Below, piece after piece: positions 49,150 to 57,962 of a stretch of DNA of 64,000 bases. Each line of letters begins with the position of its first letter. The stretch's first letter is position 1. The stretch is taken from assembly GCF_038594945.1 (NCBI RefSeq), contig NZ_JBCFYD010000001.1:62001-126000 (forward strand). The letters run 5' to 3'. The translations under genes and the position numbers were made by a program. This DNA is from Fodinibius sp. Rm-B-1B1-1 (lineage in GTDB: Bacteria > Bacteroidota > Rhodothermia > Balneolales > Balneolaceae). Below the pieces are notes generated by a model that was given only the letters and a program-made list of their open reading frames with translations, was not told the origin of the DNA and made no database searches.

Positions 49150-50268
49150 TTATCCTGTCGATTTTCGATATCGAAAAATGGCTGCTGGTAAAATAATAAT
49201 GGTCATTAAGGCAAGTATCCCAACTAACCTTTGAACCTCCGCCCATCCAGCTCCTTTAAGTAGCACCATCCGCATGATTTTAATAAAGTGTGCTACCGGA
49301 TTCACCAGTGTTACATCCTGAGCCCAGCTCGGCATGCTTTCGATAGGCGTAAATAATCCTCCCATCAGAATAAAAACCACCATCAAAAACCAGGCAATAA
49401 ACATCGCTTGCTGTTGGGTATCCGTGACGGTAGAAATAAACAGGCCAATGCCTTGCACCACGAGCAAGTAGATCCCTGCAATCGCAAATAATAGCCAGAT
49501 ATTTCCGACAAATGGGATACCGAAACCAAACCGAGCAATAGCCAATCCAAGCGCTAACTCGAAAAGAGCGATAATCCAAAACGGGAACAGTTTTCCCGTA
49601 ATAAACTGGTAGCGCTTAATGGGCGTCACGTTAAGCTGCTCGATGGTACCCATCTCGCGTTCACGTACAATGTTCATACCCGATAAAAACATCCCGATCA
49701 TAGAAACCAATACCACCAAAATGCCGGGTACCATGTAGTTGATATAATCCAGGTTTGGGTTATACCAGCTGGCGGGTATCATTTCGATTGCCTGCTGATC
49801 GGGTGGTTGTAGATTCTTCACCCGGGGTTGTACCTCGGAGCTAAAATCCTGGATAATGGATCGACCGTATCCCTGGATAAGTCCGGCTGTGGCCCCATCT
49901 ACCGCATCAATATTCAGTTGTACAGATGCTGGCCGACCTGATTCTATGTTTCGCTCAAAATCATGGGGAATCACCATGACCAATCGCACGTTGTTGGCAC
50001 GCATATCCTCAATACCTTGATCGACATCAACGGAGCGATTCTGCAAATTAAAATAGCCCGAGGCCTGAAATTTGTTAACTAGTTGCCGTGAAGCTGACGA
50101 CTGGTCAAAATCCACCAAATGAACGTTGACTTCCCTGAGCTCGTACGTAGCCGCAAAGGAGAGAACTACCAATTGCACTACCGGCATCAAAAAGATAATA
50201 GGGAGCATCCCCTTGTTGCGGAAAATCTGTAAGAATTCTTTTTGTAATAGAAAGCGAATCGTTCTCAT
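49150..50268 (-). CDS. ABC-2 exporter permease subunit 2
   Basis: The 372-residue protein has one N-terminal TM, a large extracytoplasmic domain with QLNIDAVDGATAGLIQGYG, and five or six C-terminal TMs starting near YMVPGILVVLVSMIGMFLSG. The conserved cytoplasmic RERE-MGTIEQL loop is the EEE/RE segment of ABC-2 (YhhJ/YbhS-type) permeases. With the other permease it forms the membrane channel for drug or lipid-like export, driven by the two ATPases upstream. Confidence 0.88.
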   Translation of the reverse strand: MRTIRFLLQKEFLQIFRNKGMLPIIFLMPVVQLVVLSFAATYELREVNVHLVDFDQSSASRQLVNKFQASGYFNLQNRSVDVDQGIEDMRANNVRLVMVIPHDFERNIESGRPASVQLNIDAVDGATAGLIQGYGRSIIQDFSSEVQPRVKNLQPPDQQAIEMIPASWYNPNLDYINYMVPGILVVLVSMIGMFLSGMNIVREREMGTIEQLNVTPIKRYQFITGKLFPFWIIALFELALGLAIARFGFGIPFVGNIWLLFAIAGIYLLVVQGIGLFISTVTDTQQQAMFIAWFLMVVFILMGGLFTPIESMPSWAQDVTLVNPVAHFIKIMRMVLLKGAGWAEVQRLVGILALMTIIILPAAIFRYRKSTG

Positions 50269-50361
50269 TTATTTGGCTGTTTAATAATCTATGAACTTTT
50301 AAATACTACTTACTTGGGTACTCAGTTCTCAGCAAACTATTGAACCCTGAAAGCTGACCGT

Positions 50362-51471
50362 TTATTCTAACCTGATTTTAAAATTTTTGACGCTTAAAGC
50401 GATAAATCCAACCGTCATGATCACCAGAATAAGCGTTTCTTTCCATAGCAGTAACAAGCCGGAATCTTTGAGCATAATGCTTCTGACAATTACCAAAAAC
50501 CAACGGGCCGGAATAAGGTTGCTAATCCACTGAAGTATTACCGGCATACTTGAAATCGGGAAAATAAATCCGGACAGCAGCACGGTGGGCAGTAACAAGC
50601 CCGCCAGCGAAGCCATCATAGCTGTTTGCTGATCATCTGCCCGAGTAGATATATAAACCCCCAGTGCCAACGCTGTAAAAATAAACAGCAGAGATTCTGC
50701 CAGGAACAAGGAGTAGGAACCCCGGAACGGAACAGTAAAAACCCATCGTGCCATGACTAAAACCGTGAGCACATTTACAAAGGCCAATACCAAATATGGC
50801 AGCACTTTGCCAATGATGATCTGGGCCGGACGCAGGGGCGAAACCAGTAAAATCTCCATATTGCCCATCTCTTTTTCTCGCGTGATCGAAATGGAGGTCA
50901 TCAAAGCAGAAATAAGCATCAAAATTACGGCAATAAGTCCCGGTACAAATAAATTTACGCTTTCCAACTGGGGATTAAACAGCATATTGACGTTTGTCCC
51001 AATCCCTCCTTGCTGTATCCGGTCATCATCCGACATTCGTTGCTGGTAATCCACAATTATGGACGATGAATACTGCTGGATAAGTTGCGCTAAATTGGGA
51101 TTGGAAGCATCCGTAATAATATGTACTGCAGGCTGCTCATCCCGCTGCAACTTACGGGCAAAATCAGATTCAAAAACCAACACCTCATCAATTTCGCCCT
51201 GCTGAAAAAGGTCTTCAATTGCATCATAGCGCTGAATATGCCCTTCTATCGTAAAATATTTAGAGGCATCAACTTTACTGATAATCTGTTGCGTCACTTC
51301 ATCGCGGGAGGCATCCAATACCATTACTTTGGCATCTTCCACTTCATTGCGGATGGCAAAGCCAAAGAGCAACATCTGGATGATCGGCATCCCAAACAGC
51401 ACCAGCAGCGTTCGTTTATCTCGGTAAATCTGTTTAAATTCTTTAGTTACAAAACCTATAAATGCATCCAT
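50362..51471 (-). CDS. ABC-2 exporter permease subunit 1
   Basis: The 369-residue protein has the same plan as its downstream neighbour: N-terminal TM, extracytoplasmic domain and C-terminal TMs. The TREKEMGNMEILLVSPL cytoplasmic loop and FVPGLIAVILMLISALMTS are the diagnostic parts. The start is 3 bp after the second ATPase gene. A short eroded repeat at 50317-50360 lies between this gene and the next. Confidence 0.88.
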   Translation of the reverse strand: MDAFIGFVTKEFKQIYRDKRTLLVLFGMPIIQMLLFGFAIRNEVEDAKVMVLDASRDEVTQQIISKVDASKYFTIEGHIQRYDAIEDLFQQGEIDEVLVFESDFARKLQRDEQPAVHIITDASNPNLAQLIQQYSSSIIVDYQQRMSDDDRIQQGGIGTNVNMLFNPQLESVNLFVPGLIAVILMLISALMTSISITREKEMGNMEILLVSPLRPAQIIIGKVLPYLVLAFVNVLTVLVMARWVFTVPFRGSYSLFLAESLLFIFTALALGVYISTRADDQQTAMMASLAGLLLPTVLLSGFIFPISSMPVILQWISNLIPARWFLVIVRSIMLKDSGLLLLWKETLILVIMTVGFIALSVKNFKIRLE

Positions 51472-51474
51472 TAA

Positions 51475-52218
51475 TTATCCCTCCGCTCTTTTTGCGCCTC
51501 TTGCGAGGGTTATAAAAACTTCTTCAATATCTTCTGCCTCAAACTGTTGTTTCAGTCCGGCCGGCGTATCCAAGGCATCTATACATCCGTCCACCATTAT
51601 GGAAACGCGATCACAATATTCGGCCTCATCCATGTAATGCGTTGTCACAAAAACCGTAGTTCCTTCATCAGCGACTTTATAGATCTGCTCCCAGAACTGC
51701 CGACGGGTAATGGGATCAACGCCTCCGGTTGGCTCATCCAGGAAAATAATTTTGGGTTCATGTAATAATGCAACTGAAAAAGCTAATTTCTGCTTCCACC
51801 CCAGTGGCAGTGAACCAATTCTTTTATTTTGCAACTCCCGCATATCCAACATTCCAACAAGCTGTTCAGACTTTTGCTTAATCTCTTGATCTGGCAACCC
51901 ATAAATTCCGCCATATAGTCGAATATTCTCGCGCACCGTCAAATCTTCGTACAGCGAAAACTTCTGACTCATATAGCCGATCTCCTTCTTAATCTGCTCG
52001 GCTTGGGTATACACATCCAGTCCCGCCACCTCGGCCTCTCCTTCTGTGGGGATCAACAAGCCCGTCAGCATGCGCATAGCTGTGGTTTTTCCTGCACCAT
52101 TGGCCCCCAAAAAACCGAAAATCTCACCGCGCCCCACCTCGAACGAAATATGGTCTACTGCCGTAAAATCACCGAACATACGGGTAAGGTTATCTGCTTT
52201 TATCATCGGATCACTCAT
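51475..52218 (-). CDS. ABC exporter ATP-binding protein 2
   Basis: The 247-residue protein has Walker A GANGAGKTT and Walker B IIFLDEPTGGVD. The signature motif is LPLGWKQ instead of LSGGQ, so one of the composite sites may be catalytically weak. Its start overlaps the first ATPase by 8 bp. The two ATPases probably form a heterodimer, as in YbhF-type exporters where both are fused. Confidence 0.92.
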   Translation of the reverse strand: MSDPMIKADNLTRMFGDFTAVDHISFEVGRGEIFGFLGANGAGKTTAMRMLTGLLIPTEGEAEVAGLDVYTQAEQIKKEIGYMSQKFSLYEDLTVRENIRLYGGIYGLPDQEIKQKSEQLVGMLDMRELQNKRIGSLPLGWKQKLAFSVALLHEPKIIFLDEPTGGVDPITRRQFWEQIYKVADEGTTVFVTTHYMDEAEYCDRVSIMVDGCIDALDTPAGLKQQFEAEDIEEVFITLARGAKRAEG

Positions 52219-53134
52219 GAGACACCTCCTGCTCCATCAACCTGATAAAAGTATCTTCAATATCGGGCGCTATTTTTCTTATTTCGGGATATTCAATTCC
52301 ATTGACTTCCAAATAGGATTTCAATTTATCTGGTACAAAATCAGAACGCTGATCGGTATAGTGCACGTATTCCCCAAAAGGCTGCACCGATTCCGCAAAT
52401 TCATACGTCCTGAGCACCTGAATTAGCTTGTATTTATCTTTGGATTTTATCGCCCATAAGGGTTCATCAAATTGATCTGTGATCCTAACAGGCGTATCTA
52501 TAGATAAAATTTTTCCTTCCTGCATCAGGGCAATGCGATCGCACTGCTCGGCCTCATCCATATAAGGAGTAGAAACCAAAATAGTAATGCCTTCATCTTT
52601 CAATCGATGAAGCATCTGCCAGAATTCCTTACGCGAAACCGCATCCACACCTGTAGTTGGCTCATCCAGAAAAAGCACTTCCGGTTTATGGATAAGTGCA
52701 CAGCTAAGCGCCAGCTTCTGCTTCATCCCCCCAGACAAGGCCCCGGCCATACGATCCTTAAAGGGTTCAAGTTGACTATATATTGGCTTTACCAGCTCAT
52801 AATTTTCTTCGATATTTGTTCCAAAAACAGAAGCAAAAAATGAGAGGTTTTCTTCCACCGAAAGATCCTGATAGAGCGAAAAACGCCCGGGCATGTACCC
52901 TACTTTGGGACGAATCTGTTTATAATCATCGACAGCATTCAATCCCAAAACAGATGCTTTACCTGCGTCAGGTTTAAGCAATGTCGTTAAGATCCTGAAA
53001 ATAGTTGTTTTTCCAGCACCATCGGGGCCAATCAACCCAAATAATTCTCCGTCATTAACTTCAAAGGAGATCCCTCTCACGGCTTCTACTTTGCCGTAGG
53101 TTTTGGTCATATGTTCAACTTCGATTGGTTTCAT
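52211..53134 (-). CDS. ABC exporter ATP-binding protein 1
   Basis: The 307-residue protein has Walker A GPDGAGKTT, the regular LSGGMKQKL signature and Walker B VLFLDEPTTGVD. After the ATPase core there is a C-terminal extension of about 80 residues (from about 225) of unknown use. It partners the second ATPase, with 8 bp overlap. Position after hlyD and before the second ATPase is the standard order for this exporter type. Confidence 0.92.
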   Translation of the reverse strand: MKPIEVEHMTKTYGKVEAVRGISFEVNDGELFGLIGPDGAGKTTIFRILTTLLKPDAGKASVLGLNAVDDYKQIRPKVGYMPGRFSLYQDLSVEENLSFFASVFGTNIEENYELVKPIYSQLEPFKDRMAGALSGGMKQKLALSCALIHKPEVLFLDEPTTGVDAVSRKEFWQMLHRLKDEGITILVSTPYMDEAEQCDRIALMQEGKILSIDTPVRITDQFDEPLWAIKSKDKYKLIQVLRTYEFAESVQPFGEYVHYTDQRSDFVPDKLKSYLEVNGIEYPEIRKIAPDIEDTFIRLMEQEVSHE

Positions 53135-53184
53135 AACTTGGTTATTTGTTATTAGTCATTCGGGATTGCCCAAATAACCATCAA

Positions 53185-54087
53185 CTAATTTCGCGTTTGA
53201 AAGTTTACCTCTCCGGGCATTCCAATTTTCAATATTCCATCCGGGTTCGGCACCTTTACCTTAACTGCATACACCTGCGTGACACGCTCTTCCTTGGTCT
53301 GAATCATCTTGGGCGTAAACTCAGCATCCGATGCAATCCAGCTTATTCGTCCGCCCATCGCCTGATTTTCCTCAGCATTTTTATCCACCAATACTTCCAC
53401 ACTCTGACCTAACGTTACAGAAGGCAATTGTGCCCCACTGATATAAATCCGTAATTCCAGTGTATCCAGGCTCGCAATCTGGTACAGTGGTTGCCCATTT
53501 TGAACCAGCTCGTACGGTTCCACAAAGGTAGTCAGCACTTTGCCATTAATTGGGTTAATAATCTGAGTGTCTGCAATCTTATCCTCGAGCTGAGCAATTT
53601 GTGCCTGGATCGCATTTATTTCTGCACGTACCGACTGCTTTTGTGTTTGCAGTGCGTTAATCTGTTTTTTGATGGTACGAACCCGGGCCTGGGCGTCATC
53701 TAATTGCTTCTGCGTAGCCGCACCATCTTTATGAAGTACCTTGATCCGATTCAAATCATTTTGCGCTGTTTCCAATTCACTTTTTTGTACCTCCACCTGT
53801 GCATTGATATTGTCAATCCGAGCATCGATAGATTCCAACCGAGCGTCCAATTCATCTCTTTGTAACACCAACCTTGTGGTATCCACCAGCCCAACGTGCT
53901 GGTCCGCTTTCAGATCATCCCCTTCTTCAACGTTAAAGCGTAACAGCTTGCCCCCTATTTCTGTAGAAATGGTGGTCTTTGTTGCCTCAAACTGTCCATA
54001 GGCATCAGATTTACCATTATTATTGCATCCCGAAATGATAATTTGTAATAAAGTGAATACAATTAATGCCAAAGGTAACTTTTGCAT
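53185..54087 (-). CDS. HlyD-family membrane-fusion lipoprotein
   Basis: I start at 54087, where a lipoprotein signal with lipobox IISGC appears (MQKLPLALIVFTLLQIIISG). The frame runs 35 residues further upstream without meaning. The 300-residue protein has a barrel-sandwich (STEIGGKLLRFNVEEGDDL), a long coiled coil (about 75 to 165) and a beta-barrel (RIYISGAQLPSVTLGQS). It bridges the inner-membrane exporter and TolC. The gap to the hydrolase gene is 85 bp. Confidence 0.9.
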   Translation of the reverse strand: MQKLPLALIVFTLLQIIISGCNNNGKSDAYGQFEATKTTISTEIGGKLLRFNVEEGDDLKADQHVGLVDTTRLVLQRDELDARLESIDARIDNINAQVEVQKSELETAQNDLNRIKVLHKDGAATQKQLDDAQARVRTIKKQINALQTQKQSVRAEINAIQAQIAQLEDKIADTQIINPINGKVLTTFVEPYELVQNGQPLYQIASLDTLELRIYISGAQLPSVTLGQSVEVLVDKNAEENQAMGGRISWIASDAEFTPKMIQTKEERVTQVYAVKVKVPNPDGILKIGMPGEVNFQTRN

Positions 54088-54172
54088 GAACCGTATCGGG
54101 CTTGGGGAGCTGTTTATAAAAATTGTCCGAGCTTCCATTTTTGAAATAGATTTCGTTAAAAACGTTATCATT

Positions 54173-55027
54173 CTAATTTCCTCTTGCCACATTTGTTAAA
54201 GTTCTCTGGTTTACTGGTTTGGGACTTCCATAATCGCCAAGTATTGTAATCTGATCAATAGTATTACCTTCTAATACATCTGCTAAAAACCTGCTCACAA
54301 GCAATGACCGAGTATAATCAGTGTGATTATAGATTACCTCGCTGCAGTCAACAACATGGATTTTGCTATCTACTTTCGGAATCTCTTCCAATTCAGATAA
54401 GCCTGCATATCCAAGAGCCTGTTCCCATTCAATAAGGCGAAAACAATATTTTAGAATACTATCATTGCGGTTATAGAAGGCGTAAAAACTTTCTATCTTT
54501 TCTAAGAGTTGAGATGGGATACCTTTGTTTAACAAGAGGTCTTTCGAGATAGCAGCCCCAAAAGAAAACACATTCCTTATTTTTATTGGGGCTTCCCTTT
54601 TTAGAGTTTTATATCCTACCATCGCTGCCAAACTATGACCCATAATATCGATGGTACAATTCGCATTTGTCAGCCTTATTAACCAATTCCGGATCCTTTG
54701 GGCAGCTTTGTCAGTATTTTTCTTAGCTTGAAAATAATCCAGTTCAGAGTTTCCAGCTGGCCAAGTATATCCCAAAATATAATCGTACTGGTTTTCTAAG
54801 AGATGCGACCATCGCGTTTTAAGTCGGAGATACTCCTGCACCACATGCCGAAATGGGTTATTGAAACCATGAACAATCAGCAACACGTTTTGGGAGACAA
54901 CCTCAGACAGAAAAATATCCTTCGAGACGCTAATTTGCGTATTCGGCCCCTTAATGTACCGAAGCCGATCTTCCTCGCTAAACCTCTTTCCATCGGTAAT
55001 CTTTTTTCTCGAACTAATTAGATACAT
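54173..55027 (-). CDS. Alpha/beta hydrolase, DUF900-like, inside the exporter locus
   Basis: The 284-residue protein has the oxyanion strand VLLIVHGFNNPF and nucleophile elbow IMGHSLAAMVGY, which fits DUF900-type serine hydrolases. A late Asp/His pair could be in KIHVVDCS and NHTDYTRSL. No signal peptide is seen. It sits between the barrel gene and hlyD, where exporter loci normally have no hydrolase. It may modify the exported compound. That link is inference. Confidence 0.75.
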   Translation of the reverse strand: MYLISSRKKITDGKRFSEEDRLRYIKGPNTQISVSKDIFLSEVVSQNVLLIVHGFNNPFRHVVQEYLRLKTRWSHLLENQYDYILGYTWPAGNSELDYFQAKKNTDKAAQRIRNWLIRLTNANCTIDIMGHSLAAMVGYKTLKREAPIKIRNVFSFGAAISKDLLLNKGIPSQLLEKIESFYAFYNRNDSILKYCFRLIEWEQALGYAGLSELEEIPKVDSKIHVVDCSEVIYNHTDYTRSLLVSRFLADVLEGNTIDQITILGDYGSPKPVNQRTLTNVARGN

Positions 55028-55104
55028 AACCTTTCCATCTCAGTTTAAAATTACCCGGCAAGGATATTCCACCCTGCCGAGTAAGAGGGTTATTGGGTAG
55101 GGTA

Positions 55105-55737
55105 TTAGAATCCAAGTATTACAGCAGCACTAAAAGCGCTATTTTTGGCTTCTGGATCTCCCGTTACATCAAATAGATTTGTAAGTCCCAACGTATATCG
55201 CAGATCCAATCCCACTTTTTGTATAAAATCAGAAGGGTGCTTTGCTGTTAATAGATCCAGCCCCCCTCCAAATGCCAAGCTGAACTCTGTATCTGCAAGG
55301 CTATCATCGATTTCCTGGTCGTCGGCATCTCCGTATAGACTAAATCCCATTTGAGGTCCCGCATATAGAGTAGGCTCCAGGGAAGATTTCGTTACAAAAT
55401 GATATTTCACAAGGACCGGAACGGATAAGTATCCAAACTCATAATCTGTTTGTCCCGAGAACCCCTGATCTAATTCGGCTCCCTTCATACTGTAAAATAC
55501 CTCGGGCTGAAGAGACCAATTGTTAAACCGGTAGTTCAAATAAATACCTCCGTTAAAACCAGCTTGAGCTTCCACATCATTTACATTATCCCCATAAATG
55601 GTAGATGCGTTTATTCCTGCTTTAAATCCCCAGCTTAAGGGAGCAGATTGGGCGTTGGCTTCACTCCCCATCAATGTGGATAAAACCAGTATTACAGGAA
55701 TAGTTAGAGCGAGTATTTTTTGTTTGTTGATTCGCAT
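55105..55737 (-). CDS. PorT-like outer-membrane beta-barrel protein
   Basis: I start at 55737, where GGAGG lies about 7 bases upstream and the product begins with a signal peptide (KILALTIPVILVLSTLMGSEANA). The frame extends 12 residues further. The 210-residue protein has strands such as SWGFKAGINASTIYGDN, YLNYRFNNWSLQPEVFYS and FGYLSVPVLVKYHF, typical of the Bacteroidota OMP_b-brl_2 group. It lies in the exporter locus between tolC and the hydrolase. Confidence 0.85.
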   Translation of the reverse strand: MRINKQKILALTIPVILVLSTLMGSEANAQSAPLSWGFKAGINASTIYGDNVNDVEAQAGFNGGIYLNYRFNNWSLQPEVFYSMKGAELDQGFSGQTDYEFGYLSVPVLVKYHFVTKSSLEPTLYAGPQMGFSLYGDADDQEIDDSLADTEFSLAFGGGLDLLTAKHPSDFIQKVGLDLRYTLGLTNLFDVTGDPEAKNSAFSAAVILGF

Positions 55738-55801
55738 AATATACCTCCGTACATTTTGACAGTTGATGAGCATTTTTCAATGCTCTGATTTATTAGACTA
55801 T

Positions 55802-55844
55802 GAGGCACTGTAAACCCAACATTTGCAGTGCCTCTTTTATTTTT
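55802..55844 (+). terminator. Strong hairpin with T-tract, oriented against the exporter genes
   Basis: GAGGCACTGTAAA and TTTGCAGTGCCTC form a 13-bp stem with one wobble around CCCAACA, followed by TTTTATTTTT. The T-tract is on the plus strand, although the neighbouring genes run on the minus strand. It lies between tolC and the barrel gene. Confidence 0.55.
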
Positions 55845-55876
55845 GATAACTATATAGAATCTCACATACATTCTGT

Positions 55877-57163
55877 TTACTTATCAGTAGTAACACTCTG
55901 GAGAGGAACTCCAAGAGTTGTTAGATATTTAACTTGTACCTCTGCAAGCTGTACACGATTTATAAAAAGAGAGAGTCTTGCCTTGTTTGCTTGTGTTAAC
56001 TCTGTAACATATTCAGTGGCGGTTATAACCCCATTATCAAGCTGACTCGCACTTTCTTTCACAATCTTATTACGGAGCCCTATGATCTCTTTATCGCGTT
56101 CTATGTTCTCGCGGAGAGATGAAATTTGCTCATCCATTCGACCTATAGAAGCTTCGAGTTGCTTTGTAAAAGCTTGTTGATTCCGAGTCACTTTACGCTG
56201 TTGTATTTGCAAAGCTTGCATTTCGCGATTCGAATTTAGGAAGTCAAACAAATTCCAACGTAACTTCAGGCCTACCATGTAGTAATCGTGAAAATCATCA
56301 TTCAGGAAGTTCAGTCCCGGCCTGCCATACATTGCAGAACCATAAGCTGAAATGCTGGGCATCTTTTTTGTCTCTGCCAGCTCCTTCTGTTGTTTCAATA
56401 TTCTTCGGGTGCTTTCAAAGAGATCATATTCCGCACGCATTGGTTGCAATGACTGGTAACCCACCTCTAATTCTGGAAGTATTAATGCTATTGATGAATC
56501 CACCTCTTGCCCAATAAGCTCACTTAAAACTTGATAGTTCGCCCTGATATTAGACTCAATACTTGCTGAATCTTGACGAGCTTTAATAAGTTCAGCTTCC
56601 AAAATATATTGTTGGCTTGATAGTAATACTCCATTTTTTACTTGAGACCGGACGGATTTCAAACGCTCCTGAAGCTCTTCAATAAGCAAACCATTAACCT
56701 TACTCTGCTGCTGTGATAGTAGTATTCCAAAGTATACCTGATCTACTTGCGAGCGAATCTGATGCAATTCAACTTCCGTGGAATGTATCTCTTGCTTCCC
56801 CTTTGTTTTCTCAATTTTTTTACGGATTCCAACGGCCCCACCGTTAAATATTTTTTGAGTAACACTTACCGAGGCTTCATATTGATCTTTGCTCACTGCC
56901 GGTGGTCCCATCCCTCCCGGTAAGGAAATGTCGGTCACTTCAGATTGATAACTTGCCTTTCCATCTACACTTACTTGTGGATAATATCCCGTTTGGGCAA
57001 TGCTAACATTCAGATCTGTAATCTTCTCCTGAAGTTCCATGTTTTTTGCAATGGGATAATTCTCTTCGGCTTGCTCGTAGCAATACTGCAGACTAATAGA
57101 ATCTGCTGGCACCGGCTGTTGAAAACTTCCAAAAAACAGAAATAAGACAAGGAACACTTTCAT
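55877..57163 (-). CDS. TolC-family outer-membrane efflux protein
   Basis: The 428-residue protein has a signal peptide (MKVFLVLFLFFGSFQQPVPA) and two repeats of the TolC helical hairpin, with long coiled-coil helices and the YPQVSVDGKASYQ and LKLRWNLFDFLNSNREMQA strand-and-equatorial segments. It forms the outer-membrane duct for the exporter. Its start overlaps the end of the TetR gene by 4 bp. Confidence 0.9.
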   Translation of the reverse strand: MKVFLVLFLFFGSFQQPVPADSISLQYCYEQAEENYPIAKNMELQEKITDLNVSIAQTGYYPQVSVDGKASYQSEVTDISLPGGMGPPAVSKDQYEASVSVTQKIFNGGAVGIRKKIEKTKGKQEIHSTEVELHQIRSQVDQVYFGILLSQQQSKVNGLLIEELQERLKSVRSQVKNGVLLSSQQYILEAELIKARQDSASIESNIRANYQVLSELIGQEVDSSIALILPELEVGYQSLQPMRAEYDLFESTRRILKQQKELAETKKMPSISAYGSAMYGRPGLNFLNDDFHDYYMVGLKLRWNLFDFLNSNREMQALQIQQRKVTRNQQAFTKQLEASIGRMDEQISSLRENIERDKEIIGLRNKIVKESASQLDNGVITATEYVTELTQANKARLSLFINRVQLAEVQVKYLTTLGVPLQSVTTDK

Positions 57164-57789
57164 GGCTTTTTGTAATTAATGGCATTCAAAATAAAATCAG
57201 ACAAAAACTCTTTCCGCTCTTTCAGGAATTCCAGAAAATCCGACTCTTCCATAGCAAAGATAGTTTCTATCATCGTACGTGCGATAAATGGAAACAGGAT
57301 GAGTCCAATGATGCTTATCATTAATTGTTTGGGGTTTACAGGATCCATATTTCCTTGTTTTACCTCACCCTCAATCTGGACAAGAAAACTTTTGGGAGGA
57401 CGAATGCTTTCCTCCTTTATGAAATCTTTAAAACGATCAGCATGCTGATGCATCTCATGCAACACAAACTGAACGAGATAAGGATTATCTTCCAGAAAGG
57501 AGTAATAAGTGTCAATCAACTCATCGATCTTATCAGGCAGACTTCGGTCAGAGTCCAATACACCAAAAATCACCGGAAATAACCGTTTTATCTCCCGCTG
57601 AAACACCTCTTGAAAAAGTTTGTCTTTGCTTCGATAATAATAGTGAAGCATCGACTTATTGATTTCGGCCTCATCGGCAATTTCCTGCATGCGCGCCCCA
57701 GCATATCCCTTACGCTGAAATACACGACATGCTGCTTCAAAAATTTGTTCTTGAGTATCTAAGTTTTTGTCTGACATATCTTCTTTCAT
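57160..57789 (-). CDS. TetR/AcrR-family repressor of the exporter locus
   Basis: The 209-residue protein has an N-terminal helix-turn-helix (KGYAGARMQEIADEAEINKS, then MLHYYYRSKDKLFQEVF) and a larger helical ligand domain. It heads the minus-strand exporter group and overlaps tolC by 4 bp, so it should control its own operon. The start could be at 57789 or the ATG at 57777. The inducer is probably related to the exported substrate. Confidence 0.9.
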   Translation of the reverse strand: MKEDMSDKNLDTQEQIFEAACRVFQRKGYAGARMQEIADEAEINKSMLHYYYRSKDKLFQEVFQREIKRLFPVIFGVLDSDRSLPDKIDELIDTYYSFLEDNPYLVQFVLHEMHQHADRFKDFIKEESIRPPKSFLVQIEGEVKQGNMDPVNPKQLMISIIGLILFPFIARTMIETIFAMEESDFLEFLKERKEFLSDFILNAINYKKP

Positions 57790-57830
57790 TTTAATTCAAT
57801 ACCATTTTACGACTATTAACCATACGATTC

Positions 57831-57879
57831 AACCATTTGGTTAAAATTTATAGTTAAAAATATAATTAATATAACTATA
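57831..57879. promoter_or_regulatory. Candidate TetR operators upstream of the repressor gene
   Basis: AACCATTTGGTT (57831-57842) has arms AACCA and TGGTT. TATAGTTA (57849-57856) and TAACTATA (57872-57879) form a perfect 8-bp inverted repeat 15 bp apart. The sites lie 40 to 90 bp before the TetR start, where autoregulatory operators usually sit. Support is only pattern. Confidence 0.35.
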
Positions 57880-57962
57880 ACGATTCCAATAGGTTACGGA
57901 TATCGCAGAAATGACTTTAAAAAAGAATAATGCGTTTGGGAAGGTTCTTCTTGTGCGGAAAG

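Noticed and set aside
54088-54192. 35-residue N-terminal extension of the HlyD gene
   Set aside because: It overlaps the hydrolase gene and precedes a clear lipoprotein signal, so translation from 54087 is preferred.
55048-55082. Possible weak hairpin (CGGCA/TGCCG) between the barrel and hydrolase genes
   Set aside because: The stem is only 5 bp with a long loop and no T-tract.
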